From contig JAHELO010000098.1 of assembly GCA_024644145.1 (NCBI GenBank), positions 1 to 6,341 of the forward strand: 6,341 nt of DNA, read 5' to 3'. The notes beneath the pieces were generated by a model. It was not told the origin of the DNA and did not search any database. It was given only the letters and a program-made list of their open reading frames with translations. Below, one piece after another: positions 1 through 6,109 of this stretch (its first letter is position 1; each line of letters begins with the position of its first letter). This DNA is from Christiangramia sp. (GTDB lineage: Bacteria; Bacteroidota; Bacteroidia; Flavobacteriales; Flavobacteriaceae). The translations under genes were made by a program, and so were the position numbers.

Positions 1-357
1 CTTTTCGTCATCGGAATGCCAGCCCATACTGTCAGCACCATCCCGGTATAAATTTGCCAAACATACATTGAATTCTGCTCCCGCGAAATCTTCGCATTTT
101 TTTCTTAGTTCATTAAGCTCCCCGGTAAAGGATATAGGTTTCATCCTAAGACCGGAGTAAGTGTAAGCTGTACCCGGATCGCCGAAAAACGCCGTTAGCC
201 TTGGTTGTAAGATTTCTTTCCCAAATAATTTGATCTTTTCATGTTTCCAGCTGTCCAAATGTAATAGGGTATCCAGATGATGATTTGCTTCATCGGTTTT
301 TAAAAAGTCAGGAAAGTAGATTAGCTCTGCGTTTTTTAGTCTCAAATTTTCCCCCAT
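1..357 (-). CDS. AlkB-like 2-oxoglutarate/Fe(II)-dependent dioxygenase (N-terminal part, cut by window edge)
   Basis: Translation from the ATG at 357 leftward gives 119 residues open to the edge; the gene continues outside. It matches the first half of the AlkB family, enzymes that oxidatively remove methyl groups from alkylated bases in DNA or RNA using Fe(II), O2 and 2-oxoglutarate. Visible landmarks are PRLTAFFGD (residues 52-60) followed by YTYSG (65-69), which resembles the substrate-side segment of ALKBH2/3-type proteins, then NLY (102-104), equivalent to the NxY that contacts 2-oxoglutarate, and HSD (114-116), the HxD pair that binds iron. The 10-residue step from Tyr104 to His114 fits ALKBH2/3 better than E. 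coli AlkB (9 residues). The third iron ligand (His) and the 2-oxoglutarate-binding Arg residues would lie beyond the edge, so an intact active site cannot be confirmed. It starts 3 bp after the DoxX-like stop codon, so co-transcription and perhaps translational coupling are likely. The family call is confident; the substrate is unknown. Confidence 0.88.
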   Translation of the reverse strand, partial: MGENLRLKNAELIYFPDFLKTDEANHHLDTLLHLDSWKHEKIKLFGKEILQPRLTAFFGDPGTAYTYSGLRMKPISFTGELNELRKKCEDFAGAEFNVCLANLYRDGADSMGWHSDDEK

Positions 358-360
358 CGA

Positions 361-720
361 TCAATATCTTAAATAAAACCATGCCCAGTAAATCAGAATA
401 AATTGTAAGGGAATTCTTACTATTAAAATCCATTGTGGGAAACCGGCTGCGGCTTTATTCGAAGATAACATATAAAAATGAACCAGTAGAAATATCAGCA
501 ACATTAAGATGATCCCAATGGCCGCGAGGTCCTTTGTTTGCGGTATACACAGGGAAATTCCAAGTATGATCTCTGCAATACCACTTACATAAACAAGAAG
601 TTTATGTGCCGGGAGATATTTCGGCATTATTCTCATATAGATTTTAGGCTTCAAGAAGTGGAAAACTCCTGCAATCATATAAATAGCTGCCATTAAATAA
701 AGATGCCAGGGGAAGATCAT
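361..720 (-). CDS. DoxX-like small integral membrane protein
   Basis: This 119-residue protein is almost entirely hydrophobic, with four predicted membrane helices at about residues 4-22, 40-59, 65-84 and 98-116. The pattern of HFLKP (21-25), MPKYLP (32-37) and the SGIAEIILG segment (46-54) is typical of the DoxX/DoxD-like membrane family, which usually has four helices and about 110-140 residues. The family is poorly understood: some members are linked to quinone-dependent oxidation or oxidative-stress complexes, but nothing here fixes a substrate. The ATG at 720 is the natural start because it immediately precedes the first helix. It appears to be the first gene of a two-gene unit with the AlkB-like gene, whose ATG follows 3 bp after this TGA. 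I found no convincing leftward TAnnTTTG promoter in the 143-bp gap upstream. The family call is good; the function is unknown. Confidence 0.8.
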   Translation of the reverse strand: MIFPWHLYLMAAIYMIAGVFHFLKPKIYMRIMPKYLPAHKLLVYVSGIAEIILGISLCIPQTKDLAAIGIILMLLIFLLVHFYMLSSNKAAAGFPQWILIVRIPLQFILIYWAWFYLRY

Positions 721-767
721 TTATATATATTTTCGTGTAAGATAAAGGAATTTATATTGAAAAGTGA

Positions 768-800
768 TTTGTTAAAAAGACTATAGTTTTAAAATATTTG
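768..800 (+). promoter_or_regulatory. Candidate Bacteroidota promoter for the hybrid histidine kinase
   Basis: TTTG at 768-771 is followed, after 21 bp, by AATATTTG at 793-800. This resembles the Bacteroidota primary-sigma consensus (TTTG, about 17-23 bp, TAnnTTTG) with one mismatch in the -7 box. Transcription would begin near 807, giving a leader of roughly 57 nt before the kinase start at 864. In AT-rich DNA such matches arise by chance, so this is only the best candidate in the gap. Confidence 0.4.
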
Positions 801-863
801 TTGTGTAAGTACTTTAATTAGAGTATTTTCAACGCCCGAAATCTAACTATTAACCTGTTTTCT

Positions 864-3104
864 TTGAAAGGAAATTATTTTCTAAACTTTTTGGTGTGCT
901 TTCTTACCTGGAGCATCTGCCAATCCCAATCTGCGGAATCTATTTCCAGAGACTCCCTTAGGGTCATCTCCGCGAAAGTGATTGATCATATGGATAAGTA
1001 TCACTATGAGCAGGCTATTGAGCAGGCACATAGGCTTTTGGACAATGCAAAGGTTAATGATGATTATTATTTTGTTTCCAAGGCATACAATTCCCTGGGT
1101 CATGTTTATTTAGATCAAAAGGATAGTGCCCGTGCTCGAATAAATTATACATTTGGTCTGGAATATGCACAATTAAGTAAGAATGATACTTTATTGATGC
1201 ATTCTTATAATAACCTGGGAAATATATATTCTGAGATTCCGGCTACTGTAGAAAAAGGTATTGCATATTATAACAAGGTTATAAGCATAGCTAATAGAAT
1301 AGGTGCTCCCTTTGAACTGGTTGCTCCAAAATTAAATATAGGCTGGACCTATCTTGACAGGAAGGATTACGAAAGGGCATATCCATACCTTAAAGAATCC
1401 CTCGAAATTATGGATTCCTTAAGTGAGGCGAGTGCAGAGCCTCTAAAGGATTCAGATTATTTCTACTCGCTAATCTATATGATGCATGGCAGGTATCACT
1501 CTTATGAAAGAAATTATGATATAGCAGAGGATTATTTCAAGAATTCCATTCGTTTGGTTGAGGAAGATAGTTTGTATCTAAACGCAGCCGAATCTTATGA
1601 TGAATATTCTAAAATGCTCGCTCGTAAAGGCGATTTCGAAGCCGCATATAAAGCCAAAGAAAAATTCGTAGACTACAATTCCAGGGTTTTTGAAGGCGAG
1701 AAACTGAAGCAAACAGAGATCGCTAATGCAAGGTATAAACTCAATCAGTACAAAAAAGATCTTTTAATTGCCGAGCGGGAACAGAAGTATCAGCATGATA
1801 TTATTCAGAAATCTAAAGAGAAGGTAGTTGTAATGATCTTTTCTTCTGTAGGAATGATTTTTATCCTGGTTTTCCTGTATAAAGTAAATCGTGACCGCCA
1901 GAACCTGATCGAAAAACTGAAAGTTAAAAACGTCCAGTTCAGAGATGCCAAGGTAGAGGCAGAGCGATTATCTCTATTAAAAACCCGATTTTTCAGCACG
2001 GTAAGCCATGAGATTAGAACTCCGTTATATGGTGTTATAGGTCTTACTTCCTTGTTGCTGGAAGATAAAAGTTTAGATAAACATAAAGGAGATCTTAAAT
2101 CGCTCAAATTTTCGGCAGATTATTTACTGGCTCTTATAAATGATGTGCTCCAGATGAATAAAATGGAGTCTAACGAAGTGAAACTGGAAAATGTATCTTT
2201 CAGTTTAACTGATCTCATGAACAGCATCGTTAATAGTTTTGAATTTACCAGGGTGCAGAACATGAATAAAATTCATCTTAATATAGATGAAAAAATCCCG
2301 CCATATCTTATAGGTGATCCGGTTAGGCTCTCTCAAATTCTCATGAATTTGGTAGGAAATGCCATGAAATTCACCGAGCGAGGAAATATTCATATTATAG
2401 CGCAGCAGGCCGGTTCGTTAGATGGCAAATCCAAAATTTATTTTGAAATAAAGGATGATGGCCCAGGCATACCTGAAAGCAAAAAGAAAGTGATTTTTGA
2501 AGAATTTTCCCAGTTGGAGAATTCCAATTATAATTACCAGGGTACCGGATTGGGACTTCCAATTGTAAAAAGGCTGTTGAAGTTGTTTAATTCTAAGATT
2601 AACCTCGAAAGTAAAGAAGGCGAAGGCTCATCTTTTAATTTTACAATTACATTTGATATCGATGATTCCTTTAAAGAATCGCCGTTAATGATTGAAGAAT
2701 CTCAAGTATTTGACGATTCAGAAAAAAGAAAGATACTTATCGTAGACGATAACAGAATTAACCAGGTAGTTACCAAAAGAATTCTGGAAAAGAAGGATTT
2801 TGAATGTGAGGTAGCCGGAGATGGTCATCAGGCTATAGAAATGGTTAAGAAGGAGGATTATGATTTAATTTTGATGGACGTAAACATGCCGGGCATTTCA
2901 GGTCTGGAAGCTTCTAAAGAAATCAGGAAGTTCAATAAAAACATTCCAATCCTGGCTTTAACGGCCGTTGAGGTAGAAGAGATTCGTGAGGAAATACAGA
3001 CAGCTGGAATGAGCGGGATCATTATTAAGCCTTATGATGTACAGCAATTCTACCAGATCGTATACAAGCATCTGAGTATAAATAAGGTTTCAGAAGAAAT
3101 TTAG
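864..3104 (+). CDS. TPR-domain hybrid sensor histidine kinase/response regulator with TTG start
   Basis: A 746-residue membrane sensor kinase. Residues 1-22 look like a Sec signal peptide (Lys2, a hydrophobic run, then small/polar residues near SQSA). Residues about 37-275 hold five to six TPR-like helical hairpins (for example around 72-105, 112-145, 152-185, 200-235 and 240-272), expected in the periplasm. A coiled-coil stretch (about 280-318) leads to one membrane helix (about 321-339) and a second coiled coil (344-372). The kinase core has the H-box SHEIRTP with phospho-acceptor His382, the N-box with Asn499, the G1 motif DDGPGIP (531-537), an F-box FEEF (545-548) and the G2 motif GTGLGLP (560-566). 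A receiver domain (about 622-738) carries the acidic pair Asp628/Asp629, phospho-acceptor Asp672, Thr700 and Lys722-Pro723, so both modules look catalytically complete. There is no DNA-binding domain, so output probably passes through an HPt protein or acts by protein contact; no partner is encoded in the window. The start is TTG: the frame is open upstream to 822 but holds no ATG, and the first internal ATG (Met43) would remove the signal peptide. An ATT at 849 is an alternative. The ligand is unknown. Confidence 0.95.
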   Translation: MKGNYFLNFLVCFLTWSICQSQSAESISRDSLRVISAKVIDHMDKYHYEQAIEQAHRLLDNAKVNDDYYFVSKAYNSLGHVYLDQKDSARARINYTFGLEYAQLSKNDTLLMHSYNNLGNIYSEIPATVEKGIAYYNKVISIANRIGAPFELVAPKLNIGWTYLDRKDYERAYPYLKESLEIMDSLSEASAEPLKDSDYFYSLIYMMHGRYHSYERNYDIAEDYFKNSIRLVEEDSLYLNAAESYDEYSKMLARKGDFEAAYKAKEKFVDYNSRVFEGEKLKQTEIANARYKLNQYKKDLLIAEREQKYQHDIIQKSKEKVVVMIFSSVGMIFILVFLYKVNRDRQNLIEKLKVKNVQFRDAKVEAERLSLLKTRFFSTVSHEIRTPLYGVIGLTSLLLEDKSLDKHKGDLKSLKFSADYLLALINDVLQMNKMESNEVKLENVSFSLTDLMNSIVNSFEFTRVQNMNKIHLNIDEKIPPYLIGDPVRLSQILMNLVGNAMKFTERGNIHIIAQQAGSLDGKSKIYFEIKDDGPGIPESKKKVIFEEFSQLENSNYNYQGTGLGLPIVKRLLKLFNSKINLESKEGEGSSFNFTITFDIDDSFKESPLMIEESQVFDDSEKRKILIVDDNRINQVVTKRILEKKDFECEVAGDGHQAIEMVKKEDYDLILMDVNMPGISGLEASKEIRKFNKNIPILALTAVEVEEIREEIQTAGMSGIIIKPYDVQQFYQIVYKHLSINKVSEEI

Positions 3105-3107
3105 CAT

Positions 3108-3923
3108 CTACATATTTACTTTTTTTGCATTTCCTGGTGCATTAAAATAACTTTCTTCGGGATCGAAGAATTTTATATTAGTAATGCTGGCTTTCCCAAG
3201 TTGCTCACCTAGTCCAGATTCATAATTCCAGTTATGGAAAGTCCAACTTGTGGCAAAAGGAATATTATCTATAGTTTGATAGTTAGCATAAACGATAGCA
3301 TGGGGATCCTCTTCAGCTTTATCTTTTTCTTTACTAAAGGTTACAATATAGGCCGCAGCTTTTAACCTGTTCGTCTTATTGTCTTTGTATACGATATACC
3401 AATCATCTGGGGAATCACCAATATCTGACTGAAAACTTAGCTTAGCCGTTTGATAACTGATACTGTCTATTTTACGGTCTTTTTGTTTCTCCCATACTGT
3501 GCCGGGATCTGTTAGTTTAAAAGGCATGGCAAAGAAATACTGCCATGTGAAAATATCAAATCTCGTTCCTTTTATACTGGCGGTATCCGGGGTCATGGCG
3601 ACCATGTCACCATCATAGAATATGGTGGTACCATCAGCTTTGTCCAGACGCACCCTTGTAGAATTCGTAGTCATGCTCACTTTACCTTGAAGTCTTGGTT
3701 TACCTCCAAAAGATAAATTAATATCAAATGAAACAGCTTCCTTATTCATAAAGGCTGTTTTGTTATGAGCTTCTTCAATATTTTCTGAGAAGGATAGAAC
3801 GGGGGGTGGGGTTGCTCCATTACCTATCCCGCTATTTGGTTCTACAGGTATTTTTTCTTCACTGGTATTATTTTTACAACTGGCAATAATTAAAAATACT
3901 ATAAGGAGACTAAGTTTATTCAT
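3108..3923 (-). CDS. Predicted lipoprotein, probably DUF6503 family
   Basis: A 271-residue protein beginning with a lipoprotein signal peptide: Asn2-Lys3, a hydrophobic core, then the lipobox IASC with the lipidated cysteine at residue 16. A flexible Pro/Gly-rich linker (about 17-43) leads to a domain of about 220 residues with the segments FDINLSFGGKPRLQG (66-80), FTWQYFFAMPFKLTDPGTVW (125-144), DDWYIVY (173-179) and FATSWTFHNWNY (223-234). From memory these match DUF6503, a flavobacterial family of unknown function sometimes labelled 'heat-shock protein Hsp90', presumably because it sits beside htpG; the protein itself has no Hsp90 motif. The alternating hydrophobic pattern suggests a beta-rich, possibly LolA-like fold, which is inference. 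The frame is open up to 3980, but the ATG at 3923 is preferred because it directly precedes the signal peptide, whereas the upstream ATG lies in the loop of the htpG terminator. It lies 92 bp downstream of htpG on the same strand, with the terminator between them. The lipoprotein call is strong, the family call moderate, the function unknown. Confidence 0.85.
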   Translation of the reverse strand: MNKLSLLIVFLIIASCKNNTSEEKIPVEPNSGIGNGATPPPVLSFSENIEEAHNKTAFMNKEAVSFDINLSFGGKPRLQGKVSMTTNSTRVRLDKADGTTIFYDGDMVAMTPDTASIKGTRFDIFTWQYFFAMPFKLTDPGTVWEKQKDRKIDSISYQTAKLSFQSDIGDSPDDWYIVYKDNKTNRLKAAAYIVTFSKEKDKAEEDPHAIVYANYQTIDNIPFATSWTFHNWNYESGLGEQLGKASITNIKFFDPEESYFNAPGNAKKVNM

Positions 3924-3963
3924 GGCTTTTTTTTGAAAAGTACAAAAGAAATAAGACTTCAAT

Positions 3964-3996
3964 AAAAAACCGCTTCCCATGGGAAAGCGGTTTTTA
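3964..3996 (-). terminator. Intrinsic terminator of htpG, with T-runs on both strands
   Basis: CCGCTT (3970-3975) pairs with AAGCGG (3985-3990). The interior CCC-AT-GGG extends the stem, with one bulged base, around a short loop. Leftward, the direction of htpG transcription, the hairpin is followed by six T residues (read from 3969 to 3964); rightward it is followed by five T residues (3991-3995). It begins 26 bp beyond the htpG stop codon, the right place for its terminator. Its symmetry means it could also stop rightward transcription arriving from the histidine kinase gene. Confidence 0.88.
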
Positions 3997-4015
3997 TTAT
4001 ATAGAGGATAATCTT

Positions 4016-5902
4016 CTATTTTACCATATCAAAACTTCTCTTGATAAAGGCAGTAAGTTCCTCACCTTTTAGCAGGTTCTGGGATAGTCTTGCCAGGTCT
4101 AAAGATTGCTTGATAAGCCGTTGCTGTTTCTTTTCGGTTTTGGTGCTTAGAATGGTGTTTATAAGCTCGTGATTTGTGTTTACCACAAGGTTGTACATCT
4201 CTGGCATATTGCCCATTCCAAACATTCCACCACCACCGGTTTGCTGCATCTCTTTCATCCTTCTCATAAATTCCGGCTGGGTAATGATCAATGGGGCAGC
4301 AGTACTGTCCATAGCTTCAAGTTGAATCGTATACTTTTCAGACGGGATCACCTTTTCAAAATCTGCTTTCAGTTTTTCTTTTTCTTCCTCTGAAAGTTTA
4401 GAGATCTTTTCATCATCCTTCTTGATCAGGTTATCTACATGATCTGAATCTACTCTTACAAAGGAAATCTTCTCTTTAGAAGTTTCCAGTTTCTGCAATA
4501 GGTGTGAAACGATTGGAGAATCAAGCAACAGTACTTTATATCCTTTATCCTTGGCTGCTTCTATGTAGCTATGCTGCTCATTCTCGTTAGAAGCATAAAG
4601 AACAACCATATTTCCATCTTTATCGGTCTGGTTTTCTTTGATCTTTTCTTCCAGTTCTTCAAACGTAAAGTATTCGTTCTCGGTAGTAGGATATAGCGCG
4701 AATTTATCTGCCTTCTCAAAGAATTTATCTTCGGTAAGCATTCCGTATTCTATAACGATCTTAATATCGTTCCATTTCTTTTCAAAATCCTCACGGTTAT
4801 TATTGAACAAGCTCTTAAGCTTGTCTGCTACCTTTCTGGTAATATAACTTGAGATCTTTTTTACGGCTCCGTCTGCCTGCAGATAAGAACGTGATACATT
4901 CAGCGGAATATCCGGAGAATCTATTACCCCTCTTAACATAGTAAGGAATTCCGGTACAATCCCTTCAACATTATCTGTTACGAAAACCTGGTTTTGATAT
5001 AGCTGAATTTTATCTTTCTGAATGTTCATATCCTGAGCCATTCTCGGGAAATACAGAATACCGGTAAGATTAAACGGATAATCTACATTCAGATGAATGT
5101 GGAATAAAGGTTCCTCAAACTGCATAGGATACAGTTCACGATAAAATTCATTATAATCTTTTTCATCTAGATCTGTAGGTTGTTTGGTCCAGGCCGGTTC
5201 AGGATTATTTATGATATTATCAACTGTTCTGGTCTCTGGTTTTGCATCTTCCTTAGCATCTTCAGGAAGAGGAAGGGTCTCTTCTTTAGTACCAAACTTA
5301 ATTGGGATAGGCATAAACTTGTTATACTTCACCAAAAGATCCTGGATACGATTTTCTTCCAGGAATTCTTTGTCATCCTCATTTATATGAAGAATAACTT
5401 CAGTTCCATGCTCTTTCTTGTCTGCACCCTCTAAAGTGAACTCAGTAGTCCCCTCACATATCCAGTGAGCAGCAGGCTCATCTTTATGTGACTTGGTTAT
5501 GATTTCTACCTTATTTGCCACCATAAATGCTGAATAGAAACCAAGGCCAAAATGTCCGATGATTCCACTATCCTTTGCAGAGTCTTTATATTTATTTAAA
5601 AACTCTTCTGCGCCAGAGAATGCAACTTCATTAATGTATTTTTCTACTTCTTCTTTGGTCATCCCAATTCCCTGGTCTATGATGTGAAGAGTCTTTTTCT
5701 TCTCATCTACCTTTACCTCGATAACTGGGTTGCCATATTCCACCTCGGCTTCACCAAGGCTGCTTAAATGTTTTAACTTAAGAGTAGCATCGGTTGCATT
5801 TGATATAAGCTCCCTCAAAAAGATTTCATGATCACTGTATAAAAACTTCTTGATGAGCGGAAAAATGTTTTCAACAGATACATTTATTTTTCCGGTTGCC
5901 AT
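4016..5902 (-). CDS. htpG: Molecular chaperone HtpG (bacterial Hsp90)
   Basis: A full-length 628-residue cytosolic Hsp90 homologue, an ATP-driven dimeric chaperone that remodels late folding intermediates, often with DnaK. The N-terminal GHKL ATPase domain (about 1-215) shows FLRELISNATDA with catalytic Glu31 and Mg-binding Asn35, the DQGIGMT nucleotide-binding motif (76-82) and the lid segment GHFGLGFYSAF (116-126). A charged linker near 208-228 leads to the middle domain (about 235-495), which carries NVSRSYLQ (335-342); Arg338 and Gln342 correspond to the catalytic-loop Arg and Gln of yeast Hsp90. The C-terminal dimerisation domain (about 515-628) contains a Gly/Met-rich loop (about 553-569). 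The cytosolic eukaryotic MEEVD tail is absent, as expected for bacteria. No key residue is missing. The ATG at 5902 gives the usual N-terminus MATGKINVS. A palindrome and a candidate promoter lie upstream, and a strong terminator follows. Gene identity is certain; heat induction is inferred from the family. Confidence 0.98.
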   Translation of the reverse strand: MATGKINVSVENIFPLIKKFLYSDHEIFLRELISNATDATLKLKHLSSLGEAEVEYGNPVIEVKVDEKKKTLHIIDQGIGMTKEEVEKYINEVAFSGAEEFLNKYKDSAKDSGIIGHFGLGFYSAFMVANKVEIITKSHKDEPAAHWICEGTTEFTLEGADKKEHGTEVILHINEDDKEFLEENRIQDLLVKYNKFMPIPIKFGTKEETLPLPEDAKEDAKPETRTVDNIINNPEPAWTKQPTDLDEKDYNEFYRELYPMQFEEPLFHIHLNVDYPFNLTGILYFPRMAQDMNIQKDKIQLYQNQVFVTDNVEGIVPEFLTMLRGVIDSPDIPLNVSRSYLQADGAVKKISSYITRKVADKLKSLFNNNREDFEKKWNDIKIVIEYGMLTEDKFFEKADKFALYPTTENEYFTFEELEEKIKENQTDKDGNMVVLYASNENEQHSYIEAAKDKGYKVLLLDSPIVSHLLQKLETSKEKISFVRVDSDHVDNLIKKDDEKISKLSEEEKEKLKADFEKVIPSEKYTIQLEAMDSTAAPLIITQPEFMRRMKEMQQTGGGGMFGMGNMPEMYNLVVNTNHELINTILSTKTEKKQQRLIKQSLDLARLSQNLLKGEELTAFIKRSFDMVK

Positions 5903-5941
5903 ATGTATAATTTTAGTTTTGATTCACTCTCCTGTTTTCAA

Positions 5942-5971
5942 AAAAAATACCATTAGTGATTAGCTGTCAAA
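5942..5971 (-). promoter_or_regulatory. Candidate htpG promoter
   Basis: Read leftward, TTTG (5971 to 5968) is followed after 18 bp by TATTTTTT (5949 to 5942), which matches TAnnTTTG except for its last base. A start near 5935 would give a leader of about 33 nt. The -33 element lies inside the TGTCA-N3-TGACA palindrome, so a protein bound there would affect promoter access directly. The assignment rests on spacing and consensus only. Confidence 0.45.
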
Positions 5972-5977
5972 CTGACA
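5965..5977. promoter_or_regulatory. Perfect palindrome TGTCA-AAC-TGACA upstream of htpG
   Basis: TGTCA (5965-5969) and TGACA (5973-5977) are exact reverse complements separated by 3 bp, in the divergent gap 63 bp upstream of the htpG start. It overlaps the predicted htpG -33 box. The form is that of a dimeric regulator site or a stress-promoter element. It is not the CIRCE/HrcA sequence. Which protein binds it, if any, is unknown. Confidence 0.5.
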
Positions 5978-6036
5978 CGCTTTGTAATTATATGCCAGCC
6001 TCCACGTCTAAGAATCTGCATTTTGAAGTAGTAATA

Positions 6037-6081
6037 TTTAACAAAACTTTGTTTAAACATTTTCTTTAAAAAGTAAACAAA
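6037..6081. repeat. Cluster of TAAACAAA-type inverted and direct repeats before the TetR-like gene
   Basis: Three related half-sites occur within 45 bp: TTTAACAAA (6037-6045), TTTGTTTAAA (6048-6057, opposite orientation) and TAAACAAA (6074-6081). The first two form a near-perfect inverted repeat with a 2-bp spacer (AACAAA-AC-TTTGTT, 6040-6053), and the second and third share an exact 8-bp inverted match. This could be an operator for the adjacent TetR-like regulator, but the DNA is very AT-rich and chance is a real alternative. Confidence 0.35.
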
Positions 6082-6085
6082 ATAT

Positions 6086-6093
6086 TATTTTTG
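6086..6093 (+). promoter_or_regulatory. Candidate -7 box of the TetR-like gene
   Basis: TATTTTTG is an exact match to the Bacteroidota -7 consensus TAnnTTTG. Transcription would start near 6100, only about 10 nt before the ATG at 6110. No clear TTTG lies at the expected upstream distance; TTTC at 6061-6064, 21 bp upstream, is the closest. A second option, TTTG (6022-6025) with AAACTTTG (6044-6051) at 18 bp, overlaps the repeat cluster. Confidence 0.35.
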
Positions 6094-6109
6094 ATAGAAA
6101 TAAATAATT

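Noticed and set aside
882..2393. Minus-strand open frames inside the histidine kinase gene
   Set aside because: They are antisense to conserved TPR and kinase motifs, with no family resemblance or start context of their own.
3126..3141. TGCA...TGCA hairpin as a terminator at the kinase/lipoprotein junction
   Set aside because: The stem has only 4 bp with an 8-base loop and no T-run directly after it in the rightward direction, so it is too weak to call.
3924..3980. N-terminal extension of the lipoprotein from the ATG at 3980
   Set aside because: That ATG lies in the loop of the htpG terminator, and the extra 19 residues would bury the lipoprotein signal peptide; the ATG at 3923 fits far better.
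4169..5434. Several plus-strand open frames of 68-84 codons inside htpG
   Set aside because: They lie antisense to a strongly conserved gene, have no recognisable domain, and are composed of Phe/Ser/Leu-rich sequence typical of reversed coding DNA.
5965..5977. CIRCE element (HrcA operator)
   Set aside because: CIRCE is TTAGCACTC-N9-GAGTGCTAA; this palindrome has a different sequence and spacer.
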